A stretch of 34,099 bases of DNA from the NCBI GenBank assembly GCA_018398765.1, contig JAHBMJ010000424.1:1-34099 (forward strand), in the 5' to 3' direction. Origin of the DNA: Chromera velia. Lineage: Eukaryota > Sar > Chromeraceae. The position numbers were made by a program, and so were the translations under genes. Under the pieces are notes generated by a model, which worked only from the letters and a program-made list of their open reading frames with translations, made no database searches and was not told the origin of the DNA. This document shows, in pieces, positions 8,790 through 19,099 of this stretch (its first letter is position 1; every line of letters starts with the position of its first letter).

Positions 8790-9000
8790 CTGTCAGGAGC
8801 AGAAGAAGTGTCTTACCTCTCCACCCCTTCCTCTAGTTCCTCCTCCTCTCTTCCCTTTATCTCTCTCTCTCCCTCTCCCCCCTCTTTTCAATCGTCCACT
8901 TCGGATGGATCCTCAAGTTCAAGACAAATCTATCCCAAACGGTCTCCAATAGTAAAACGGTTTCCAAAAAAACCATATCTCTCAAGCTTCTTTAGGCAAT
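8790..9000 (-). other. coding-like sequence upstream of the 8788 start, interrupted
   Basis: In frame with the gene below, the minus strand reads KKLERYGFFGNRFTIGDRLG, a TAG, ICLELEDPSEVDD, a TGA, a Glu/Arg-rich run and a TAA just before the ATG at 8788. The last stop lies in a 27-nt segment (8790–8816) with an excellent donor GTAAGA and acceptor CTGACAG. This may be an upstream exon separated by introns not recognised here, a 5' UTR, or decayed coding sequence. Confidence 0.25.
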
Positions 9001-9320
9001 AAACAACATTTAAAAGCCCAAAACAAGGAGTTTTAGACGATCAAACAGTACGATTTCTTGTTTTTAAATCAAGGTTAGTGAGAAAAAAATATATGTTGTG
9101 TTTCAGATAGTTTGAGCACGGCGTGTGTACGTGTTTCACGCGTCAGGCGCCTGTCTTTGTGCAATGAGGCGGCGTCGGGGCCCATACATGCCGGCCTCAG
9201 GAATTTAAAATCACGACCGGATCGATATCACAATTTAATCAAAGACTGACGCACGCAGATATGCAACTAAAGGACGCATTGAGCTCAAAGGTGATCGACA
9301 CACACTGCATATACCATAGC

Positions 9321-9352
9321 CCTCTCTCCCTCCCTCCTTTCCTCCCTCTCTC

Positions 9353-9410
<58 letters not shown>

Positions 9411-9931
9411 ACTCTCTCTCTCTGTCTCTCTTTCTCTCTCTGTAAGTGTATGTATGTGTATCTGTCTGTCTGTCTTTCATTCGTTCGTTTGTTGGTTCGT
9501 TCATTCTTTCTTTCTTTTTTCCCTTCTTTTGTTCGTTCGTTCCTCCTTTTTTTTCTTTAATTAATTTTTTTTTTTTTTCTTTCTTTCTTTTCTTCTTTCT
9601 TTGTTTGTTTCTTTCTTTCTTTCGTTCTTTCTTTCTTTCTTTTTTTCTTTCTTTCTTTCCTTGTTTCTTTCTTTTTTTTTTTCTTTCTTTCTTTTTTTCT
9701 TTCAGAATCTTTCTTCCCTTCCTTCATTCCTTTCCTTCCTTCCTCCCTTCTTTCTATCTGTCTGTCTGTCTTTCTTCCTTCCTTCCTTCCTCCCCTCCTT
9801 CTTTCCTTCCTTCCTTCCTTCCTTCCTTCCTTCTTTCCTTCCTTCCTTCTTTCCTTCTTTCCTTCTTTCCTTCTTTCCTTCCTTCCTTCCTTTCTTCCTT
9901 CCTTCCTTCCCTGTCTCTTTCCTTCTTACGC
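9321..9931. repeat. CT-rich satellite: (CT)n, (TTTC)n, (CTTC)n
   Basis: About 600 bp of pyrimidine-only simple repeat runs from CTCC/CT units through TTTC units to CTTC units. All three plus frames are open for long distances only because of composition (Ser/Leu/Phe/Pro repeats). It is not a gene. Confidence 0.92.
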
Positions 9932-10887
9932 CTTGCTTGCTGCATTCTACCTTTCATAAAGGGGGGAGCAATTGCTTTGAGGGGGTATCGACAAAGATTG
10001 CATGATTGTATGATCTTTGCGGTGGTGCACGAAGCAAAACTGCCACTTCCGAGTCCCTGTCCCTCCCCGCTAACCTCCTGAATGCTACTGCTGATATTTA
10101 GAGGCTAAATTGGTGAAGGCACAGGTAAACGACAGACAGCAGGCCTAGATGAGGAAGCGGCTACAGACAAACTGCCACCGATAAAATAATGTTGCGGGGA
10201 CAGGTTTTATACCGCTGGGCCAACAACTCTGTTGAGCATGCCCCTCCTCCTCCAAAACTTCTATGTCCTTGCCTAATCCCCGGCAAGGATCTTTTACCAC
10301 AACAACGAGGGGAACGACTGCTTACTCACCATTAATCGCCCACTCACCCACCAATACTCATTGGCAGTCATCAATACAGACACTGGTAGACAGGCTGTAT
10401 GGGGGTGGTCTGATACCTTAGTGATCAGGAACGCAGACTTTCTGCCAAGTCGGAGTCTCCGCTGTACTCCGCTATTTGCGTTAGGCGACTACCAGTAAAG
10501 ACAAAACGGCACTACTGTTTGTATCATAAGTTGCATGCGCGGATACTAAATAAATCTCTTTAAGATTCTCTTATCTACTCTTATCCCTCTGAGTCATCCG
10601 CTTAATTAAAGTAATTTAAAATGATGGTTCCGGATCATATTAATATGATATTATGAAGCAATCATATACTAAAAATACTAGAGTTTACCACTTTGGACCC
10701 TAGTTTGGACCTTACCTAGGAACTATGCGTAGGTCTACTTCCACTACGTACTATAGCTGAGAAGAAATTATAAGCCCAATTATAACTTTGCTGTGATTTA
10801 GACCTACCCCTAGAGAGTGAATTATTTATCTTTATTCCGCTTACTGTATACATGGATAATTGAAACAATTCATTAAAAGGAGATACC
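9932..10887. other. intergenic, no gene seen
   Basis: This is mixed-composition DNA without long frames or splice-flanked exons. A short G-run lies at 9961–9966. Nothing else stands out. Confidence 0.45.
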
Positions 10888-11466
10888 ATGAGATTTCAAC
10901 TCATTTGCAACATTTCTCACACTGCATGGTCTGCCGCATTATCTGCGCACGCCAGCCTTCAAAGACTCCTTAACAGAAAGTACAAAGACGAAGAAACTGC
11001 TGGCTGCATGGGCGACGCAAGCAGGCCTCCACCCGGCCTAGCGTCCACCAAAGTCGATGTACGGCGGTTGACGACCACTGACGCGATATCGCAGAACCGA
11101 AACTTGTCATCTCATGGTCATGGAGCAACTCGTCATGACCACTTGAAAAGAAGAGAGACGTACCTGCATGCAGTGCATCAATGCACAAAAAAGCAAAGCG
11201 TCAATGCAACCAGGAGATGCGTGCAGGGAGGAATGGACACACACAGTGACGGCAAGACAGAAATTAAGGCAGTGAGAAATGCAAATCGACGAGTGGAAAT
11301 GGAAACAGAAAGTCTGGCGCGTTCACACAAAAAAGACCACCAGGGACGAAAATTTGGTTCCCCTAAGGGTACGGACAGAGAAAAAACGGGACACAGGAGC
11401 AGACAGAAGCGAATAGAAACAGATGAAAGGACAAAGGAACCTCAAAGAGACCTGCACGTAAGATAG
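10888..11466 (+). CDS. doubtful open reading frame, 192 codons
   Basis: An ATG frame begins at 10888 and ends in TAG. The product would be very rich in Arg, Lys, His and Thr, with no hydrophobic core, no domain and no recognisable motif. The surrounding sequence is purine-rich on this strand, which favours accidental open frames. I regard it as probably non-coding and list it because no other feature occupies this stretch. Confidence 0.15.
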   Translation: MRFQLICNISHTAWSAALSAHASLQRLLNRKYKDEETAGCMGDASRPPPGLASTKVDVRRLTTTDAISQNRNLSSHGHGATRHDHLKRRETYLHAVHQCTKKQSVNATRRCVQGGMDTHSDGKTEIKAVRNANRRVEMETESLARSHKKDHQGRKFGSPKGTDREKTGHRSRQKRIETDERTKEPQRDLHVR

Positions 11467-12643
11467 GAGAAGCTCAAGCTAGCGGGCTCAGAGAACTTTC
11501 AACAGTCCAATTCTCCGCCTCTCTCACGGAGGGAAAAGCACAAGGACAAATTCAATTAAGGGGCCTCTATGCGAAGGAGAGGCAACATGTAAATATAATA
11601 GCGTTTCTTACGTTCCTTCCTTCTTTACAGAAGGACACGTCGGCAGATAGATGCACAGAGGGAGGGTGGGAGGAAGAGAAGTGGAGAAGGTTCTCACCTA
11701 GATGCATGCATGCATGGATTGGACAAGGAACCTAGATGCATGCATGGATTGGACAAGGAACCTAGATGCATGCATGGATTGGACAAGGAAGGAAGAAAGG
11801 GAGGAAGGAGGGAGGGACCTATGATGATGTCCCTCGACAAGGTACGAAGGAAGCAGGAGAGCCTCAGTGACACAGACAGACAGAAGGTGTGTGCGAGCAG
11901 AAGAAAGTCCCTTCTCTGACCTTCAGTGCCTGTTTGTACACGTCGACTTAATTCAGGAAGGAAGGAAGCCGATCGATCCTCCCTCCCAGAGAATCGTTAA
12001 TTTCCAAAACTCCTCACGGCTCTCTGTCCCTGAAGACAGACAAACAACTTCTCTCTGACGGCCGGCCGGCCCTCCCAAAAATCTCCCGCTCCTACATCAA
12101 TCCCCCCCCCCGTCTCCTTTTTAGAGATCGCCCTTTCTCCTTAATTCGCTGATATGAAGCCACGCACAACACCTTCCCTCCTACATGAGAACGGATGGGT
12201 CCGCACTGTTTAGCTCGGACGATCAGATGAAGAAACCAACACAAAAGAATTGAATTAAGAAAGGGACGAGAGAAGACTCAGAGAGAGAGGGAGAGATTTG
12301 TGAAACAAATCAAAGGAAGTGACTTTCCTTCCTTCCTGCAGGGAACAAAAATGGCCAGCAGAGTCGCTAGCTTAATGCCACGTGTGTCAGTTTTGCCTCC
12401 CACGTCTCATCAAAAGGATGATCGATTGCCTTGGGCAATCAATCTGGCATCTCTCTCTCTTTTTCTTTTTCTCCCACTCTCCTTTATTCTCTTCAACTCT
12501 GTCAAGAAGTCCGCATGCAGACAGACCCGTTACTTCCTTCTGTCCAGCGTTACTGCATCCACTGACGCACCCGTCCTCTACACCTCTCTATCTATTCCTT
12601 CCTAGCTTTCAATCAAAGGATTTGATCACATCCATGCATGCAG
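11467..12643. other. intergenic, purine-rich left part and CT-rich right part
   Basis: No gene is supported. The region contains the 30-bp tandem repeat at 11701–11790, GGCCGGCCGGCC at 12060–12071 and a short C-run near 12104. It lies downstream of the minus-strand nuclease gene, so its right end should hold that gene's 3' UTR. Confidence 0.4.
11701..11790. repeat. 30-bp tandem repeat, 3 copies
   Basis: Units built on GCATGCATGGATTGGACAAG repeat with an exact 30-bp period (GGACAAGGAA at 11721, 11751 and 11781). Because 30 is divisible by three, a plus frame reads a repeated decapeptide MHGLDKEPRC, but no gene supports it. Confidence 0.88.
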
Positions 12644-14314
12644 TCAGCGTTTGTGTGTGTACTGCCTGGCGGGCCCGTGCTCTACCCACACAGTTGCCGG
12701 GGCCTGGCCTTTTGCGGCCTTCCGCAGAAGCACACTTCCACCCTCTGCTGCACCCACCAGCGCATCTACCAACTCGAGCTCTAGCACACTGAGACCCTGT
12801 ACCAGTCTTTCTCTCTCCCCCTTCTGCTGTCCTTTCAATTCTTTCTCAAGACGTCTCCGGCGCTGCAGGTGTGCTACCATCTCCGGCGAGGGTTTTCCCT
12901 TTGCCTTCCCCTTCCCTTTTCCCTTCTCCCCCTCATTCGTATTCTCACTCTGTGGTAATGCCGCAGCCTCACCCTCCATCTGTCGTGAGAGGGAGGCAAG
13001 GGCTTCAGACTGAGAGGCCTCTACCGCCTCAACTGCGGCCTCAATCTCCTTCACGCGGGAGGGCTCCACCGTCTCGACTGCTTTCCGCTCAAACGCTGCC
13101 CCAATAGGCAAATGGTCTGAAGGGCACTTCATGTTGGGGAGGCCTGCCATCTCAGACTCTCTATCTGCCTCTAGAGTCTCCCACAAGGTGTGGAGACGCA
13201 AACTGGAACCTGAAAAGAGAAAATGGTCCAGCTTGAACGACACACACGGTCCGGCTGTCGCTCCATACCCGTAGCCCGAACGTGTGGGGCCCGTTGGGGC
13301 TCTTTCCAGCCGCACTCGGCGCTCTCGTACAGCTAGCATTGCCTCTTTATGCAGGGCCCTCCACTGATCCAGTTGCTCGACACTCGGGGTTTGATTGGCA
13401 TTGTCTTTCTCTTTCTCAGCCACCCCCTCCCCCCCTTCCAGTCCCTCCTTTTCGACTTCACACTGGGCCGATGCCGCCGCACTCGCACTCTTCTGGTTCC
13501 CTCCCTCCTCCTCTTCCATCGGCATATCGGAAGAATCGAGACGGAGCGCAGCACGGCACTCCTCAACTAACTCTTCTTCCGTCGGCTTTGCAGTGAGGGA
13601 GTCGAACCGTGCGACTGCCGTACCGGGGGCAAAGTCCGTGTTCATGTCACCACAGATGATGAGGTCTGTACAGCCATACATCTCCTTGGATACCACCAAG
13701 GCTTGGCAAAGCTGCTTGACTCTCTTTGCCTCGTCTGTAGCATCTAAGTGGACGCTCGTGAAGGCACACGGCCGGGGGTTGACTGCAAGGGCAGATCCCT
13801 GCTGCGGTTGGAGACACACGGAGACTCTCGTGCTCTGGTGCCTGGTGTCCTTGTCCTGCGGTGAGGGCTGCAGTCTCTCCCGACGCCAGAGCACGGCATT
13901 GCCTATGGCTACGTACTGACCGAGAACACGCTTGTTGCGCTCTGCCATCTCTGTCATCTCCTCAAGAGACGGGAGGCGCCACTCATATCCTTCCAACTGA
14001 AGGAAGTCAGGCAGAGAGAAGGCTGGGGCTGTTCCCCCTCCTGCCTCTGAAGAAGAGAACTGGACTTCTTGGAGACAAATGACGTCGGCCCGACTTTCCT
14101 CCAACTCCTTTCGGAGACGGGGCCACCGAACTTCCCACGCCAACACCTGGTCGGCAGGTTCCGCCCACAGAAACGCAGCGAAGGCCTGAACCTGACCGGT
14201 TCGAAGGTCGAGAGGCCGAACGTAGATGGGTGCAAGAAGATTATACGAGAGAACGCGAAGGTACTCTGGGTTGAGAGTCCCCAAGGACGTGTTTTTGGGA
14301 ACAATACTGACCAT
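12644..14314 (-). CDS. endonuclease/exonuclease/phosphatase (EEP) family protein, CCR4/Angel/nocturnin-like
   Basis: This single-exon CDS of 556 residues runs from ATG 14312–14314 to a TGA at 12644–12646. Family motifs appear in order: RVLSYNLLAP (Asn25), ADVICLQEVQ (Glu83), FTSVHLDAT (His189), LIICGDMNTD (Asp223, Asn225), KLDHFLFSG (Asp363/His364), and LPNMKCPSDHLPIGAAF (Asp400/His401). These are the metal-binding and catalytic positions of Mg-dependent EEP enzymes. The LPN...PSDHLP ending is typical of CCR4-type deadenylases, Angel, nocturnin and 2'-phosphodiesterases. Substrates in that group are mRNA poly(A) tails, 2'-5' oligoadenylate, cyclic phosphates or NADPH; the sequence does not choose between them. 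An acidic low-complexity insert lies at about residues 261–310. A non-family C-terminal extension (about 411–556) has a Gly-Lys run and a charged coiled stretch. No leucine-rich repeat precedes the domain, unlike yeast Ccr4. No signal peptide is seen. Confidence 0.88.
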   Translation of the reverse strand: MVSIVPKNTSLGTLNPEYLRVLSYNLLAPIYVRPLDLRTGQVQAFAAFLWAEPADQVLAWEVRWPRLRKELEESRADVICLQEVQFSSSEAGGGTAPAFSLPDFLQLEGYEWRLPSLEEMTEMAERNKRVLGQYVAIGNAVLWRRERLQPSPQDKDTRHQSTRVSVCLQPQQGSALAVNPRPCAFTSVHLDATDEAKRVKQLCQALVVSKEMYGCTDLIICGDMNTDFAPGTAVARFDSLTAKPTEEELVEECRAALRLDSSDMPMEEEEGGNQKSASAAASAQCEVEKEGLEGGEGVAEKEKDNANQTPSVEQLDQWRALHKEAMLAVRERRVRLERAPTGPTRSGYGYGATAGPCVSFKLDHFLFSGSSLRLHTLWETLEADRESEMAGLPNMKCPSDHLPIGAAFERKAVETVEPSRVKEIEAAVEAVEASQSEALASLSRQMEGEAAALPQSENTNEGEKGKGKGKAKGKPSPEMVAHLQRRRRLEKELKGQQKGERERLVQGLSVLELELVDALVGAAEGGSVLLRKAAKGQAPATVWVEHGPARQYTHKR

Positions 14315-14394
14315 TCTCGCGCACTGCAGAAAGAGAACAATGCGTTCTCTCAATGCTGCCTATACGGGGCAGACGAGATCTCCTCCGCAGTAAG

Positions 14395-14439
14395 CTGAAA
14401 TGATTTTTTTCACCGCGACAGAGCGATTTTCAACTCACT
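14395..14439 (-). other. probable 45-nt intron in the 5' leader of the EEP gene
   Basis: On the minus strand a consensus donor GTGAGT (14434–14439) and acceptor ATTTCAG (ending at 14395) bound a 45-nt segment about 80 nt upstream of the EEP start codon. Frames on either side are closed relative to the CDS, so this would be a 5' UTR intron. Confidence 0.4.
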
Positions 14440-14731
14440 TGGGTCTCAGGCACTGCTCAGTCAGTTTCTGTCCGCCATTTGAAAAAGCAGCCTCTGAAAG
14501 TCTTTTGGGGACCACTGGCTCAGGTATATTGTCGCGGTATTCAAAAATGTTACAGATACAAAGGAACCCGAAGAAGTCCAGAGAAGCCCCGAGAATCCCG
14601 GAGAATATCAGAGAAGCTCTAGCTATGCTCTAGCATGCTCTAGCTGCCTCGTCCTGAAGAGCATCCGACATGCAGCCATGAGACGGCCTCACGTGCATGA
14701 TGAGCTGAATCTTATAGAAGTGCGGCAGTAC

Positions 14732-14856
14732 ATCTGACGCACTCCGTGCGAATGGCCCGGAAAGCGAAATTTATTCTTGTTGCCCCTGCTTTAAATTTGG
14801 AAAGTGCCTCCTCAGCTGAATTGTCTTTCCGGGGCCGAGCTTGGCGTGCGTCAGAT
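14732..14856. repeat. foldback repeat with GGCCCGGAAAG arms
   Basis: The arms ATCTGACGCAC (14732–14742) and GGCCCGGAAAG (14754–14764) are answered by CTTTCCGGGGCC (14825–14836) and GTGCGTCAGAT (14846–14856) in inverted order. This gives a large imperfect hairpin. A further inverted copy of TGGCCCGGAAAGCGAA from 14753–14768 lies at 14930–14945, and another copy of the motif lies at 29232–29251. Confidence 0.6.
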
Positions 14857-14959
14857 CTTCCTGTAAACGTCGGACGCAGCCATCGGTGTGGTCTGGGGGG
14901 GTACAATTTTTGTTAAATGCCCTCTCAGCTTCGCTTTCCGGGCCAAAAGGCCCTTAGAA

Positions 14960-16220
14960 CCAAAAAAAGAACATAAGACTGAAAATCTTAAAGTACTGTA
15001 CGTGACAAAATATTTTATCTTCCTACCCAATCATCTCTTTATCTTATATCTCTCGTTCTTTTCACCACTCCCTTCACCACCAACAGTTTAGGGTATAAAA
15101 GGATGATCTTTCTTTCTTTATGACTATTCTTCTGTTCTCTTCTATGCTCGAAACAGTACTTACTGTCTCCTCACCGTCTCGCCATCGCCAACGCACGCAG
15201 CCTCACGCCTCCGCACGCACATTCCGCGCACCCGATTCTTTTTTCTTAAGGCACTAACTAATATCTCGTACTGCCGCATCTATTCTAAGATTTAGCCGCT
15301 GGGCATGCATGGGCCATCATGCCCTTTTGAGGACCGTGCGTCAACTCTAGAGTCATCTCTGTCTGCCTGATTCTGCCTGACAGTGCCTGCCTCTTTACTA
15401 GTCTCTGTTTCGATTCCAAAGTGCTGTATCGGCGCAAGCCAATCTCTGGCACTGGACCGCGCGGGGATTGTTGGCAAGATTGATTACCTGAGCAATGGTA
15501 ATTGTTCGAATATTAATTCCAATTTTATCTTATCTTATAACCTACTGTGTAAGTTTGTGGAACTCTACGTGTAACAGTTGTAAAGCTTAATTAGTAAAGC
15601 TACTAGTACCTACTAGCTGACCGGGAAGCCTGACCCATATGTTATAACATGACAGACTACCGACTTTCGATCTTATCTCCTACTATCTCCTACACTACCT
15701 TAAATAATGATTAATAATCATAAACTTGGAGATAGACATATTTATGCTTAAATGATGCTTTAGATATAGTTAGATATCCCTAAACATATTCCGCAGCACT
15801 CGTTTGCTACGCACCGTTTTAGAAGACCACTCTAGACTACGTAGGACTACCGACTTTCAAACTTATTTAATATAGCGACGGATATTAAGCGACTGTGACC
15901 CGAACATACACGTTCTGCACTGCTAGTTATAACCAATTATACGAAGCTATACCTAGAGCTGTACATACATAACATGGTATAGGTTTTAAATTCATATATT
16001 TTCATAATCATATTCAATCTTTTATTACAATTTTTCTATTAATCAACATTCAACCCTTTATGTCTATTCTTATTCATTGAGAAATCAGTTGCACATATTG
16101 CATATATATGCATCTTTTTTTCTTCGCGTCGGTGATACTGGAATGGATTCTTCCTGGGAAAATTGTGGGTAAGCAGAAAATTGTGGGCTCACTCATTGCA
16201 GCTGAAAAAAGAGTCGATCT
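14960..16220. other. AT-rich island, no gene seen
   Basis: About 1.26 kb is much more AT-rich than its flanks. CTACCGACTTTC occurs twice (near 15658 and 15848). There are no splice-flanked exons and no long frames with protein-like composition. Confidence 0.45.
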
Positions 16221-16725
16221 AAGCTGATCAGTCTGAAGAAATACACTTTTCTAAGCAGCTGTCTGAAAAAGGTGCACCTGTCATGACCGGAGCACGCCAG
16301 GGCGGGCAAAGGGGACAAAATAGAAGGAGCGGAAAGGAAAATGGCGAACCGATCTTAAAGACACGAATGAACGCAAGAAAGATGGAAATAATTGAATTCA
16401 TAAAGAGACATGCAGACAGACAGACCCCTTGAGAGAGAGAGAGAGACCCCCTCGCTCGGGATCTGAACGGCTCTCTGGGGTGAACAAACAACACCGACAT
16501 ACTCGATCACACCACCGTTCGTCATGCATCGAGGAATGTTTCCAGGAGGGCATGGCTTTCTCTCACTCACTCACAGCCACCATGCAAAGATCAAACAGAC
16601 AAACAACAGGTCGGATGGATGGACAACAGTCACACACAAATTTGCTTAGTTGCAATCAGGAACACAAATGAAGAAACAAACTACTGGCTGACCGTCTCAC
16701 TGGAAGGAAAATCACTGACTGACTG

Positions 16726-16788
16726 AAATAAATAAATAAAGAAAGAAAGAAAGAAAAGAAAGAAAGAAAGAAAGAAAGAAAGAAAACA
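16726..16788. repeat. (AAAT)n/(GAAA)n microsatellite
   Basis: AAAT units change into GAAA units over about 60 bp. Confidence 0.9.
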
Positions 16789-17708
16789 ATCACAGAGACA
16801 TGCGATTTAAAGACAAAAAAAGGTCGAACAAATCTCATAGGGATTGGTCAGATAAACCCAATCAGATCCTTCCAAAGATTCGAGGGAATGAGACGCTGTG
16901 GTGATTTGGCGATACAATTTCTTCCGTCTTTTCTCTCTCTTTCTCTTTCTTTTTTTCCTTCCTTCTTTTTTGTCTCCCTGTCTCTCTGTCTTCCTTCCTT
17001 TCCCTGTGGGATCGAAAACTCAAATACTGCTCGACTGTCTTTCATTCTCTCTCTCTCTTTCTTTCGTAGGTTCGATGCACGTCACGCAAAGACAGAATAT
17101 CACTCACTTCCTTGATCGCATCGCGTGCTGTCACCCACTTCTCTTCCTGTCTTGTCTGTACTTTCGGCGGGCCCCAAAGCCAATCTACAGTCTTTCCGTG
17201 ACCGGCTGCGGGTGCAAAAAGGCGAGGCGAGGATGAATCAGAGAAGGAACAATCCCAGCATGCTCTCATACGCATATACGCACAAATAAATGCAAGGAAG
17301 TGCAAAGTCCAAGTAGAGTCATCAATCAGTCAATTGATTCAACGCCTTTCGTCTCCTCTTCCTCGGACGATAGCGTCGTCTTTCTAACCAATGATTCTTT
17401 TCCTACTTACTCTCCAATCCGCGAGCCCCCCAAGACCCCCCCCATTTTGATGCTAGTCTCCACGAGCAACACACCACCACTCTACAGTGAGGCAGGCGCC
17501 GCAAGGGAGGCAGGGGGGGACGGAGCAAAACGCACAACGACAATCGATGAACAGTGGCACAAGCAGCGATGCTTTTATGCAATTGCTGTGCAAAAGAAGG
17601 GGACATGCAGACATACACAAATGAGAAACGGAGAGGAAGAAGAAAGGGCAAAGCAGTCAAGTCAAACAAACGAAGAAGAAAACAAACAAAAAACACAAAC
17701 AAACAGGC

Positions 17709-17798
17709 AGACACACGACAGACACAGACACACACACACACGCACACACACACAGAGAAAGAGAGAGAGAGCACACACACACACACACACACACACAA
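17709..17798. repeat. (CA)n/(GA)n microsatellite
   Basis: CA repeats are interrupted by a short GA run near 17756–17770. Confidence 0.92.
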
Positions 17799-18943
17799 AG
17801 AGAAAGAGAGACAGAGGCCTTCTGGAGGTGAACAGGCTCCTCGAGGTACTCATTCATTCATTCTTCCTTCCATCTATTTTTCGTTCAGTTCATGCATTTA
17901 CCTTCTCACAAACAAATCCATTCACTGCCTCTCGCTGGGTTGGGGTGAGAGGGAGGGAGGGAGGGAAGAAGGCAGATAGACGGACAACATGACAATATGA
18001 ACAACTCAGACAGAAAGAAAGAAAGAAAGAAGGGCAGGGAGGCAGGAAAGATCGATGGGAAGATAAAAGAAAAGAAGGAAAGCTGCATGCATGAAGGTCA
18101 ACCTACCGTGCAATGCACAGAGAGAGAGAGACGGGGAGAGAAACCATCCAATCATCCATCTCTCAGGAAGTGCGCATACACAGAGGCCTCAGTTCATGCA
18201 CATGGCCATACACATGCAGTTGATGCCGTGTCTTTTGAGGGTGGCTCTGTTCACACGGTGGACTGACGCTTCTGTTCTTCTGCCGACAATAAAAAAAGAA
18301 GGGCATGCAGGCAGGCGCTGATCAGAAGAGGAAAGAGGAAGGGCAAAGAGAAAAGAAGAGCAACGCAGGAAGGAAGGACAGTCACAGAGCGAACTGAACA
18401 GAACAGAACAAAGACAAAGAAAATTACACCTTTACTTGCCCTACTGCTGCACAAACCGAAAGCATTCAGTTGGTCATTCATTCATTCACTTGCTCACTCG
18501 ATCATCAAAGACTCATTCATGTAGTTGATTTGTTGATATACCAGCCAGCGGTGCCCACTTCAAGTCTGTCTCTCTTTCTGCCTTCTTTCCAATCTTTCTT
18601 TCCCCCCTTCTTACTATTCTTCCATTCATTTCTTCCTATTTATTCGTTGATCAACTCACTCTGTCCATGTTGCACAAGTGCTTCTTCCTTCAGTTCACAT
18701 CTGTAAACACGCACAGCACAGCAGAGATATACATCGACGGACCGCAAGTTCTTGCAAGTACAAAAGAGAGACGTACGAGCAAAAGGGAAATCAAATGAAA
18801 TCGGAAGAAGTGAAGAAAGTCACCGACAGAGAGGCAACAGCGACCCCACGCCCATCACCGACTACGCGGACGGACCGCGTCTTGACGACCATGGGACAGA
18901 AGAGACACGACACCGTCGCCGTCATAAGCTAGTTCCGCTCTCT

Positions 18944-19099
18944 CCCCCCCCCCCCCCCCCCCCCCCCCCNNNNNNNNNNNNNNNNNNNNNNNNNNNNNNN
19001 NNNNNNNNNNNNNNNNNNNNNNNNNNNNNNNNNNNNNNNNNNNNNNNNNNNNNNNNNNNNNNNNNNNNNNNNNNNNNNNNNNNNNNNNNNNNNNNNNNN
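18944..19099. other. poly-C run and 130-base assembly gap
   Basis: An uninterrupted C homopolymer of at least 26 bases (18944–18969) runs straight into 130 undefined bases (18970–19099). The assembly evidently stopped in the homopolymer. The real length of both is unknown. Confidence 0.97.

Noticed and set aside
9261..10081. Long Ser/Leu/Phe-rich plus-strand frames
   Set aside because: They are produced entirely by CT, TTTC and CTTC simple repeats.
14180..14215. tRNA B-box-like GGTTCGAAG
   Set aside because: It lies within the EEP coding sequence, with no matching A-box or cloverleaf.
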